Positions 9,195 through 16,570 of a stretch of DNA of 64,000 bases are shown piece after piece. The position numbers and the translations under genes are program-made. Position 1 is the stretch's first letter, and each line of letters begins with the position of its first letter. The notes beneath the pieces were generated by a model. It ran no database searches. It was not told the origin of the DNA and saw nothing but the letters and a program-made list of their open reading frames with translations. Source of the DNA: Bacteroidales bacterium KA00344 (GTDB lineage: Bacteria; Bacteroidota; Bacteroidia; Bacteroidales; Bacteroidaceae); NCBI GenBank assembly GCA_001552765.1, contig KQ959425.1:1-64000 (forward strand), in the 5' to 3' direction.

Positions 9195-9938
9195 TCAATC
9201 AAACGTCCATTTCAATGCAAGGGTGGGAATGGCATAAAGATGGTTGTTTTCCCCCTTGTTGTTCCAAACAAAATTGTTGCTCAATTCTACTTCCGTACCG
9301 ACACTTAAATTTACTTTATCCCATCCCTTTAAAGTGTTGAGGTTGAACCAGAACTGTGGCTCTGAAAGCAGAATCCACTTCCCCTTTACATTGGGGTCGT
9401 ACCATGTGTCGCAGAATCCGCTGAAAGTGCAGAGTTTGTTGGCGAATGTGATGTTCCAAACTTCGGTCAGCTGAAAGGAGCTGAAGGGCCGTGCAGCGTA
9501 ATGACGGTTTTTGAAATAATATTTGTACATTGCCTGAATACTGAATGTGCGACTGAAATCGGCACTGTGCCAGTTCCATGCTCCTCCGATCAATGTGGCA
9601 TGTTGGAAGCGTGTTGCCTTCCAGGTGTTTTCATCGCTGGTCAGTCCACCGTTATATTCCATGTGGGCTGCCCATTGTTTATTCTTCGTCACGTTAAACT
9701 CGCGGGCAATTTCCCAATAGGCTCCGGCCACACCGTCGCGCTGATAGTCAATGTCCGTGAAGGTGAACGTGCTTCCCCAAGCGTCGGCTTTGAACATCTC
9801 AAACGTTGTAGTCATACTTGGGCGATTGCTGAGGTTTTGCCCCATTGAATGTCCGAAATCATAGTGCAGCTGGATATTCTGCGCGCTCAACGAAAGCGCT
9901 GCTGCCATCAAGGCTGCTGTTGTGAGGATTTTTTTCAT
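9195..9938 (-). CDS. DUF5020-family outer-membrane protein (Tsx-like barrel)
   Basis: About 247 residues starting at 9938, where a signal peptide (MKKILTTAALMAAALSLSAQ) begins; an upstream Met at 9959 would place seven residues before it and lies inside the promoter. The mature part is rich in alternating aromatic/polar strands (HYDFGHSM, FTFTDIDYQ, AHMEYNGG, SIQAMYKYYF, LKWTFD) and ends in a Trp-Thr-Phe-Asp beta-signal-like sequence, as expected of a small outer-membrane beta-barrel. It resembles DUF5020 proteins, which are distantly like nucleoside channel Tsx. The transported solute is unknown. It has its own promoter, so it is not simply part of a ligA operon. Confidence 0.8.
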   Translation of the reverse strand: MKKILTTAALMAAALSLSAQNIQLHYDFGHSMGQNLSNRPSMTTTFEMFKADAWGSTFTFTDIDYQRDGVAGAYWEIAREFNVTKNKQWAAHMEYNGGLTSDENTWKATRFQHATLIGGAWNWHSADFSRTFSIQAMYKYYFKNRHYAARPFSSFQLTEVWNITFANKLCTFSGFCDTWYDPNVKGKWILLSEPQFWFNLNTLKGWDKVNLSVGTEVELSNNFVWNNKGENNHLYAIPTLALKWTFD

Positions 9939-9956
9939 GTTTTTGTAAATTTTGCG

Positions 9957-9988
9957 CAAAAGTAAGTTAAATTCTCAAAACGTCCAAA
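9957..9988 (-). promoter_or_regulatory. Promoter of the DUF5020 gene
   Basis: On the minus strand TTTG (9985-9988) is followed after 20 bases by TACTTTTG (9957-9964), 19 bases before the ATG at 9938. Both elements and their spacing match the Bacteroidetes consensus. Confidence 0.65.
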
Positions 9989-9999
9989 TGTTTGCTTGT

Positions 10000-11997
10000 T
10001 TATTCCGCAAACCGATCGATAAACTCATCCTCCGACAGGATGGGGATATTCAGTTGCTGTGCCTTTTTGTTTTTGCCACTGGTCGAAGTCACGTCATTGT
10101 TGATGAGAAACGAGGTCGATTTACTTACCGCACTAGTCACCTTTCCGCCCTGACTCTCGATATAGGCCTTCAGTTCGTTGCGGTTTTTATAGTGGTGTAC
10201 GTCTCCGGTGACCACAAAAGTCAGTCCTTCACATTTCTTTCCTACGGGTTGGGTCGATGTCTGTTCTATGGTAACTTCAGCCAATAGTCTGTCAACAATT
10301 GCTAAATTTCGAGCATCTCTGAACCAATTCACAAATGAGGCCGATGTCTCCGGACCAATACCCGGTATCATGGTGAGCAATTCATTTGGCGCCGGCGCAA
10401 AGAGGTCGTCGGCCTTTTGGCGACCTGCAGCCATGTCGATGAGTTCTCGCAGGGGATAGGCGGCGAGCAGACGATTACACGCATCCTGCCCAACCATGGG
10501 GATAGACAGGGCGTACAAAAATCTGCGGGCTTCCACCGTGCGAGCTTTTTCGACAGATCGTGCGATGTTGGCCGCCGACCTTTCGCCAAATCCTTCCAGA
10601 CGGGCAATCTCGCGGGCGTGGTCGGGGAGATGATAGATGTCGGCATATTCGGTAACCCATCCGAGGTTGATAAATTTAGAAATGATTTGTTCGGAGACGC
10701 CATCCACATTCATTCCCTCCTTAGACAGGAATCGCCTGAATTTCTTCAGTTGTTTGGCTGGACAGCCCTCGTTGGTGCAGTGCAGTGTCTTGGTACCGCT
10801 GTTGGGACTTATGACAATCTCTGTAGGCGATTGGCAGACCGGACATTCGCACGGAATTTGCATTTCGCCCACCTTTTCCCTGACCTTGATCACCTTCGGA
10901 ATAATCTTGTTGGCCTTGATCACGGCCAGTTTTGTGCCTTTCCCACCAATGCCCAGTCGTTCACACTCGCTGATGTTGCAGAGCGAAGCGCGCTTCACGG
11001 TGGTGCCTTCCAGTTCTACGGGTTTGAAGACGGCAACGGGCGAGATGGTCGATGCCGCACAGCTCCATTCTATCTCTTCCAGCTCCGAGTCGGCGCTTTC
11101 GTCCTGCCATTTGAATGCGTAGCCGCCACGTGTGGCATGGTGACCCGTCACCGAGCCGGTGGCTGCATATTCGGTGTCGTCATAGACAATCACAAGACCG
11201 TCTACGGGATAGGGGTTTTGCCGGTTGGTGACGTGTAGCGTCCACCGGTCAATCACCGCTTTAATGTTGTCGAGTGTGGGGTGTTCGATGCGTTCGTGTT
11301 CTACGCATTTCATGCCGTTGACTTTCAGAAAATCCATGCGTTTGCCCCACGACGAAATTTCCTCGTCGCAATACACCAGATTAAACGGAATCCAATTGAT
11401 GTGTCTTGGGCCCACCTCGTTAGGATCTTTCAGAGTGAGGGAGCCGGAAGCGAGATTTCGTGGGTTGGCATACTCCTCATCGTTCTCCATGTTGAACTGC
11501 TCAAAATCCTCATACGAGATGACCGCTTCGCCACGAATAACCACATGGCCGTTGGCTTTTATCTTCTGCGGAATGCCTGCAATGGCTTTGCTCAGGTGGG
11601 TGATGTTGGTACCGATATGTCCGTTGCCGCGCGTCACCACCTTGGTCAGCGTACCGTTGTCATAGGTCACTACCAGCGTCAGTCCGTCCAGCTTCCACGA
11701 CAACCATATAGGCTTGTCTTCGGCCCATTTCACCAAATCTTCCGGCTGTTTGGTCTTGGCCAGAGACAAGGTGGCAAACTCGTGTTCCTCTTTTTGCCCC
11801 GCGATGTTGTCCTCCGAAACTTTTGTAGTAGGAGAGTCAGGCAGCGTTTCGCCCGTTTCCTGTTCAAGCTGTTTCAACTCGTCAAACTTTGCGTCCCACT
11901 CGTAGTCGGTCATCAGTTCTCCCTGACCGTTATAATATGCGTCCGAAGCGCGGTTGAGTTGCTCAACCAGCAGCTGCATTTTCTGTTTTTTGTCCAT
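10000..11997 (-). CDS. ligA: NAD-dependent DNA ligase, divergent LigA
   Basis: A 665-residue NAD-dependent ligase that seals nicks by adenylating itself from NAD. The catalytic Lys is in WKLDG (KLDG at 102-105). Other LigA landmarks are DSPT near 54-57, TRGNGHIGTNIT (canonical TRGDG is altered to TRGNG), VIRGEAVI, EGTTVKRASLCN, a four-Cys zinc finger (CPVCQSPTE to CTNEGCPAKQ), HhH repeats around 440-560 and a C-terminal BRCT domain (GLTFVVTGDVHHYKNRNELK). The N-terminal region (HEFATLSLAKTKQPEDLVKW) differs from the HPVPMLSLDN-type sequence usual in Bacteroidetes LigA and, from memory, resembles ligases of clostridia. It may be a second or acquired ligase. Confidence 0.9.
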   Translation of the reverse strand: MDKKQKMQLLVEQLNRASDAYYNGQGELMTDYEWDAKFDELKQLEQETGETLPDSPTTKVSEDNIAGQKEEHEFATLSLAKTKQPEDLVKWAEDKPIWLSWKLDGLTLVVTYDNGTLTKVVTRGNGHIGTNITHLSKAIAGIPQKIKANGHVVIRGEAVISYEDFEQFNMENDEEYANPRNLASGSLTLKDPNEVGPRHINWIPFNLVYCDEEISSWGKRMDFLKVNGMKCVEHERIEHPTLDNIKAVIDRWTLHVTNRQNPYPVDGLVIVYDDTEYAATGSVTGHHATRGGYAFKWQDESADSELEEIEWSCAASTISPVAVFKPVELEGTTVKRASLCNISECERLGIGGKGTKLAVIKANKIIPKVIKVREKVGEMQIPCECPVCQSPTEIVISPNSGTKTLHCTNEGCPAKQLKKFRRFLSKEGMNVDGVSEQIISKFINLGWVTEYADIYHLPDHAREIARLEGFGERSAANIARSVEKARTVEARRFLYALSIPMVGQDACNRLLAAYPLRELIDMAAGRQKADDLFAPAPNELLTMIPGIGPETSASFVNWFRDARNLAIVDRLLAEVTIEQTSTQPVGKKCEGLTFVVTGDVHHYKNRNELKAYIESQGGKVTSAVSKSTSFLINNDVTSTSGKNKKAQQLNIPILSEDEFIDRFAE

Positions 11998-12312
11998 AGA
12001 AGGCGTTTATAGTTTCCTTATGTGGCCATCCGATCTAATCTAAAAAGATGTGCCAATTCTTCTACAAAGATAGCTATTTAATTTTGGATTTGCTCCGATT
12101 TCTGTTCTAAAATTCACGGTCATCGCCAAGTGTCAGGCACAAACAGACATTAACAGTTCGAAATGTATTTGCTTCCGTGTGTCCGTGTTTTATCATGTTC
12201 TTCTCATAATCAAGACAGGAAGCCTGTTGATGGAAATGCAGGAATCCACACTATGATGCTTGTCATGGTGTGCCGGATAAGCCAAAACATACACTGCACA
12301 CCACTCGACATC

Positions 12313-12342
12313 GTCAAGAAAACTTCACTGTAAAGTTGTCTG
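12313..12342 (-). repeat. 30-base repeat block, copy 1 (inverted relative to 59282-59311)
   Basis: The reverse complement of this block matches 59282-59311 at 27 of 30 positions by hand alignment. Both copies lie in spacers that also hold a 22-base-period array. Confidence 0.75.
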
Positions 12343-12425
12343 AATTTTAGGATGCTACAGCAAAACAAAAGTCATTTTCTGCCCATTTTATCGAGATTTT
12401 CATTCCTCTTGTTCATCATGAGTTT

Positions 12426-12513
12426 GCGACTAAGGCCTATTGGCATTGCGGCTAAGCCTTATTCGTGATGCGGTTTGGCTTTTGCCGTGATGTGATTAGG
12501 CCTCAACCACACT
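12426..12513 (+). repeat. 22-base-period degenerate repeat array, locus 1
   Basis: Four consecutive 22-base units start at 12426, 12448, 12470 and 12492. Unit openings are GCGACTAAGGCCTAT, GCGGCTAAGCCTTAT, GCGGTTTGGCTTTT and GTGATTAGGCCT, and units 2 and 3 close with CGTGAT. The next 22 bases (12514-12535) look like an inverted unit, since their complement reads GCGATTGGATATG. Units are degenerate rather than identical, so this is not a CRISPR. The same periodicity recurs at 39.0 and 59.1 kb. Confidence 0.8.
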
Positions 12514-12586
12514 GCCGTTGCATATCCAATCGCAGGGCAGAAAATGGTTACTTTTTTGCCGTTGAGCGCAATTTGTTTGTAAATCT

Positions 12587-12674
12587 CTGTTAGTCAGTAA
12601 ATTGTAAACTATGCGTTATTTTTGCGTATTTTGAGCCATCGCCTTTTCATTTTCAAATACGCAAATTCTGGGAG
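12587..12674 (+). repeat. Shared flanking module B, copy 1
   Basis: Begins CTGTTAGTCAGTAAATTG and continues through ATTTTTGCGTATTTTG to ATTTTCAAATACGCAAATTC. A similar series in the same order is found on the complement of 58961-59036, and the segment TTTTCAAATACGC recurs at 38912-38924. Confidence 0.6.
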
Positions 12675-12740
12675 GACTTTTGTCCATATTTTTCTCCTTA
12701 TTAAATAACGCTACTGATAGGTTTGTTTGGAAATTCTTCG

Positions 12741-12748
12741 TATATTTG
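12741..12748 (+). promoter_or_regulatory. Probable -7 box for the B3/B4-domain gene
   Basis: TATATTTG, 77 bases upstream of the ATG at 12825, matches TAnnTTTG. The implied leader is about 70 bases, longer than for most genes here. Confidence 0.45.
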
Positions 12749-12824
12749 CACAAGCCCTCAAAGAAGATGAAGCCATTTTCTGATAAAGAATGGAGAGAGG
12801 CAACGGACTGAAAAATCATACAAA

Positions 12825-13490
12825 ATGAATATCATTGTTTCTGAAGAGATTAAACAGGTATGCCCTGATTTTGTGGGGGCGTGTGTGGATGCACAGGTGA
12901 AAAACAGCAAATATAGCCAAGCATTGTGGGATGAGATCAATGCTTTGGGTGATGAATATCGTGCCACGCTAACCACCGAGTCGCTGAAGGATTTGTCGGG
13001 GATTGCTGCCACGAGAAAGGTTTACAGAGCTTGCGGGAAAGATCCCTCGCGCTATCGACCGGCTGCTGAGGCTCTGATTCGCAGACAACTTAAGAACAAG
13101 GAGTTCTACCAAATAGATACTTTGGTAGACCTTATCAATTTGGCGAGTATCCGCTTTGGCTACAGCATCGGAGGCTTTGATGCTGGCCGGTTTGCAGGCG
13201 ACACTTTGACATTGGGCGTTGGCCGTAGAGATGAGCCATTCGAAGGAATTGGACGGGGAATGATCAATATAGAGGGGCTGCCTGTCTATCGAGATGCGGA
13301 GGGTGGAGTAGGCACACCCACTTCGGACCATGAACGCACGAAAATCAATATTGGCACCACACATCTTGTGGTGTTGATTAACGGATACGACGGTGATGAG
13401 GAGCACGTAAGGGCTAACGCGATGTATATTCAGGAGCTTTTGCGGAAGTATGGCGAGAGCGATGGAGGAACATACAAGGTTTACAAATGA
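12825..13490 (+). CDS. B3/B4-domain protein (stand-alone PheRS-beta editing-like domain)
   Basis: A 221-residue protein made essentially of one B3/B4 domain, the fold used by the beta subunit of phenylalanyl-tRNA synthetase to hydrolyse misacylated tRNA. Recognisable features are the N-terminal helical lead (SKYSQALWDEINALGDEYR), the KDPSRYRPAAEALIRRQLK segment and the DLINLASIRFGYSIGGFDA stretch, all typical of this family. Stand-alone members are thought to be tRNA or amino-acid editing/deacylation factors, but substrates are mostly unproven. It is monocistronic, convergent with the Nudix gene. Confidence 0.85.
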   Translation: MNIIVSEEIKQVCPDFVGACVDAQVKNSKYSQALWDEINALGDEYRATLTTESLKDLSGIAATRKVYRACGKDPSRYRPAAEALIRRQLKNKEFYQIDTLVDLINLASIRFGYSIGGFDAGRFAGDTLTLGVGRRDEPFEGIGRGMINIEGLPVYRDAEGGVGTPTSDHERTKINIGTTHLVVLINGYDGDEEHVRANAMYIQELLRKYGESDGGTYKVYK

Positions 13491-13499
13491 CAGAGCCGT

Positions 13500-13554
13500 A
13501 AGGTCTTCCCATAAGCCAATCGCTGCTGAGAGATTGAAACCACAGGAAGACCTT
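13500..13554. terminator. Inverted repeat after the B3/B4 gene
   Basis: Perfect 10-base arms (AAGGTCTTCC at 13500-13509, GGAAGACCTT at 13545-13554) separated by 35 bases, located between two convergent genes. It could be a terminator with a large loop; the loop length makes this uncertain. Confidence 0.4.
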
Positions 13555-13579
13555 GCTGCTTTCAGAAATAGACAACGGG

Positions 13580-13972
13580 TTATTGCTGCTGTATTAAATC
13601 TACGATTTTCCTGTCGGCATCGGTCCATGCCAATGTGGAAAGGTCTTCGGCGGAGAGCCATTTGGCATCGAGATGTTCGAACATCGTGAATTTTCCTTCT
13701 CCGCCCTTGCAGAGATAAGCGGTCAGTTCGATGGTGAAATCGGGATAATCGTGTGTGATGGTGCCTATTTTGCGCCCTACATACACATCCCAGTCCATTT
13801 CTTCGTTGATTTCCCGAAGGAGTGCTTCGTGATCGCTCTCGCCTTCTTCTACCTTTCCGCCGGGAAATTCCCAACGTTCGGAGTTGTATGCTTCGTGCGA
13901 GCGACAACGTTGCATACACAGATATTTGCCGTCTCTGACAACGACGGCTGCAACAACTTTGGTTTTCTTCAT
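13580..13972 (-). CDS. Nudix hydrolase, MutT/8-oxo-dGTP diphosphatase-like
   Basis: A 130-residue protein with a complete Nudix box (GGKVEEGESDHEALLREI then NEEMDWDV, residues about 38-63) whose REINEE core carries the metal-binding Glu residues. Length, the opening KKTKVVAAVVVRDGKYLCMQR and the WEFPGGK lead-in fit the MutT subfamily that removes 8-oxo-dGTP or related oxidised nucleotides and so limits mutation. Other pyrophosphohydrolase substrates are possible because Nudix specificity is hard to read from sequence. It stands alone. Confidence 0.9.
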   Translation of the reverse strand: MKKTKVVAAVVVRDGKYLCMQRCRSHEAYNSERWEFPGGKVEEGESDHEALLREINEEMDWDVYVGRKIGTITHDYPDFTIELTAYLCKGGEGKFTMFEHLDAKWLSAEDLSTLAWTDADRKIVDLIQQQ

Positions 13973-14439
13973 CGTGTTTTATTTTTGGTTTGATATTCGC
14001 GTTGTAGGACTGTAGAATTTCAGTCGGGCTTGTCTGATAGCGGGCCGCGACCATCAGTTGTGATGACTGCCATGCTTGTTCCGCTCCCTTACATGCTTTT
14101 GCGAATTTACAAATAATCTCTTGTACATGCTTTAAAATGCGCCGTTTTTTCGTATTTTTTAGAAAACATATCAAAAATGATAGGCATATTATTGATGCTT
14201 ACGACTGCCGATTACCTTGATAAACTGCAAATTACTTGCGTATCCCAAGTATTTTAACGAACTTTGTAATTGGTTAGTACACATGACGATCAGAACCTGA
14301 TGGTTTAGTTATGATCAGGGTTGTTAAAACCGGGCAAAATGTGTATTGCTCTATACGTGACACACTAATCAATGTCGCCATTAGAATTGGACGTGACGAG
14401 AAATTCATAATACAAAAAGCAGTTTGATATAAATATAAT
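13973..14439. other. Spacer upstream of the pantothenate kinase gene
   Basis: About 470 bases with no supported gene. AT-rich stretches occur at 14130-14175. A short imperfect repeat around GATCAG (14287-14292 and 14314-14319) is visible, but no regulatory class can be assigned, and no TAnnTTTG box is found close to the start at 14440. Confidence 0.4.
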
Positions 14440-15255
14440 ATGGTAATAGGTATAGATGTAGGTATCAGCACTACAAAAATTGTTGGAGTGGATGATCAGG
14501 GCGAGGTGATTTCGCCGATACGAATAAGAGCAACTGACCCTATAACATCACTTTATGGTGCGTTTGGTAAATATTTGTATGACAATAACATACAGTTGGA
14601 CGATGTAGAACAGGTGATGGTAACGGGAGTTGGCTCGACTTATGTTAATTCTCCCATCTACGGATTGCCGACAAAGAAAGCCGAAGAATTTCTCGCAGAC
14701 GGGCTTGGGGCGCGTTATGAGACCGATCTTGACCGTATGTTGGTTGTGTCGATGGGAACGGGTACAAGTATTGTTCAGTGTGACGGTGACGATATACGCC
14801 ATATCGGAGGTATCGGTTTGGGAGGCGGTACGCTTATGGGTTTGAGCCGTATTATGCTCAAGACCGACGATGTGAAGCAGATTGTTGCGTTGGCTTTGGA
14901 AGGTGATATCAGGAATATTGATGTGCTTATCGGCGATATCAGTCCCGATCCCTTACCGGGTCTGCCCAAAACGGCTACGGCTTCGCTCTTTGGAAATGCG
15001 CGAAGCAATACATCACGCGAAGATATTGCGTTGGGAATCATTACCAGCGTGCTTCAAACCATAGGGTCAAGTTGTATTCTTGCTTCACTCAATACGGGCA
15101 TCAAAGAGTACGTGCTTATTGGAAATCTCACGCTTCTGCCACAATGTAAAGATGTGTTTCCGGCGATGGAGAAACTCTATAAAGTGCGGTTTATCATTCC
15201 CAAATATTCAGAGTTTTGCACGGCTATTGGCGCAGCTTTGTCCTATAAACGCTGA
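14440..15255 (+). CDS. coaW: Type II pantothenate kinase-like protein (CoaW-like)
   Basis: A 271-residue protein of the actin/Hsp70/sugar-kinase fold. The phosphate-1 motif GIDVGISTTKIVGV opens the protein, and the adenosine/phosphate-2 region MGTGTS and the glycine-rich GIGLGGGTLMGLS follow near residues 105-135. This arrangement and length match type II pantothenate kinases (CoaW), which phosphorylate pantothenate in the first step of coenzyme A synthesis. Bacteroidetes more often use the unrelated-looking type III enzyme CoaX, so a BadF/BcrA-type ATPase role or a second kinase is possible. It is convergent with the GH25 gene, with no obvious hairpin in the 88 bases between them. Confidence 0.75.
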   Translation: MVIGIDVGISTTKIVGVDDQGEVISPIRIRATDPITSLYGAFGKYLYDNNIQLDDVEQVMVTGVGSTYVNSPIYGLPTKKAEEFLADGLGARYETDLDRMLVVSMGTGTSIVQCDGDDIRHIGGIGLGGGTLMGLSRIMLKTDDVKQIVALALEGDIRNIDVLIGDISPDPLPGLPKTATASLFGNARSNTSREDIALGIITSVLQTIGSSCILASLNTGIKEYVLIGNLTLLPQCKDVFPAMEKLYKVRFIIPKYSEFCTAIGAALSYKR

Positions 15256-15343
15256 GCGGACTTGTTGGATATATGCAGAGTGATGTGCATTCGGGACGTG
15301 TCAGGAAGTTTTAGGAGTTAAATGTTGGCACGCCAGATGGTTT

Positions 15344-16540
15344 TTATTTCTTCCTAACGATGTTGAGCCATTGGGCAAACTCATCACTATAGCCATTAAA
15401 CACGTTGATGTCTACATCACCATGAATGCCTGCAACGCGACCGTCGGGAGCCAGTTGCCATATCCATAGCTTGATATCGGGCTTGTATTCGCCATATCGA
15501 GCTATCCACACGGGGTAATTGTGCTTGATGTCTGGGGCTACATTGAGGTATTTGTTCACAAACATCTGACTGATGTAAAGGATGGGGCGCATCCCTGTTT
15601 GTTGTTCTATGATTTTCAACCAACTCCGTACTTGTTTCCACATGGCAGCAGTGCCGCCCATCTTGCGCACTTGACTCGGAAAAGGCTCCAAGTCTAAGAC
15701 CGGAGGCAAATCACCTTTCCTGAAATTTGAATGACGCAGAAAGTACATGGCTTGGGCAGTTCCCGTTTTGCGGTGTGAAAAGAAATGATAGGTGCCTACG
15801 GGGTATCCGTGAGCACGAGCAGCGGTATAATCGGCCCGATAATATGGGTTGCGGATAGTGGTCCCCTCTGTGGACTTGATGAAGATAAATGATACTCGGT
15901 AGTCTACTTTCCCGCTAATCCTCTTTTTTGATAGCGTTCCCAAATGGCTGATGCGTAGTTTCTTCCAGTTAATGTTATACCGTTTTCTCCCTTTAACATG
16001 TTGGTGTTTGGATATATCGATACCATAGATACGAGCCGAAGTGTAGTTAAGACGTTCGCCTTTGTACACGTTTTGTTTCCATTCGCCAACTCTGAAAATA
16101 TGGTGTTGGGATGAAAAACCGAAGCCGCTGCGTTTGTCATTATGCCATTGTCCTTCGTAATAGGTTCCTTGATTATCGCGAAAAGCACCATGTCCCTGTG
16201 CCATAAGGTGACGATTAAACTCTCCTTGATAGGAGCCGGAGGAGTCTTTCCGTATGCCGTTTACAATGGTATCAGCCACCCAGACGGCATCGATGCGTCG
16301 GCCAAAAGCGTCGATTGCCCATCCTTTTCCATATCGTTGACCATGCCGCCATTGCCCGGAATAGACAATGGAGTCACCTTGATAAAGCACGCCTACACCT
16401 TCACGCTTGCCGTTTTTCATCTGACCGCGATAGGTAATGTTGCCTTGCTGAACGGTCGTTATGTCATCGCTGTTGATGGTGCAACCGGAAAATAGGACGA
16501 TAATAATTAGGAATGGATATATGTTTTTAACCGTTTTCAT
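15344..16540 (-). CDS. MORN-repeat / GH25 muramidase lipoprotein
   Basis: About 398 residues from the ATG at 16540. The N-terminus has a hydrophobic stretch ending LFSGC, a lipobox, so the protein is probably lipid-anchored. Residues about 35-160 hold MORN-type repeats (YRGQMKNGKREGVGVLY, YSGQWRHGQRYGKGW, YQGEFNRHLMAQGHGAF, YYEGQWHNDKRSGFGF). From about 185 a GH25 (Chalaropsis-type lysozyme) domain follows, with YGIDISKHQ carrying the first acidic residue, IKSTEGTT, VLDLEPF carrying the Asp-Leu-Glu catalytic pair, and the late IWQ motif. It should cleave the MurNAc-GlcNAc bond of peptidoglycan at the envelope. It lies 30 bases after the membrane protein gene in a probable three-ORF operon. 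Confidence 0.88.
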   Translation of the reverse strand: MKTVKNIYPFLIIIVLFSGCTINSDDITTVQQGNITYRGQMKNGKREGVGVLYQGDSIVYSGQWRHGQRYGKGWAIDAFGRRIDAVWVADTIVNGIRKDSSGSYQGEFNRHLMAQGHGAFRDNQGTYYEGQWHNDKRSGFGFSSQHHIFRVGEWKQNVYKGERLNYTSARIYGIDISKHQHVKGRKRYNINWKKLRISHLGTLSKKRISGKVDYRVSFIFIKSTEGTTIRNPYYRADYTAARAHGYPVGTYHFFSHRKTGTAQAMYFLRHSNFRKGDLPPVLDLEPFPSQVRKMGGTAAMWKQVRSWLKIIEQQTGMRPILYISQMFVNKYLNVAPDIKHNYPVWIARYGEYKPDIKLWIWQLAPDGRVAGIHGDVDINVFNGYSDEFAQWLNIVRKK

Positions 16541-16570
16541 TATTTTTTGATGCGCTTTCAAGTCCTAATT

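Larger units (their letters stand above)
11998..12824. other. Long non-coding spacer with composite repeats
   Basis: About 830 bases separate ligA from the B3/B4 gene with no convincing ORF. It holds a 30-base block repeated elsewhere (12313-12342), a 22-base-period array (12426-12513), a second repeat module (12587-12674) and the promoter of the next gene. Bases 12000-12300 show no recognised feature. Confidence 0.7.

Noticed and set aside
12426-12513. Possible CRISPR array from regular 22-base spacing
   Set aside because: No identical repeats, no unique spacers and no cas genes nearby; the units are degenerate tandem copies.
12969-14174. 401-codon open frame on the minus strand across the B3/B4 and Nudix genes
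   Set aside because: Antisense to one real gene and out of frame with the other, with Arg/Ser-rich random composition.
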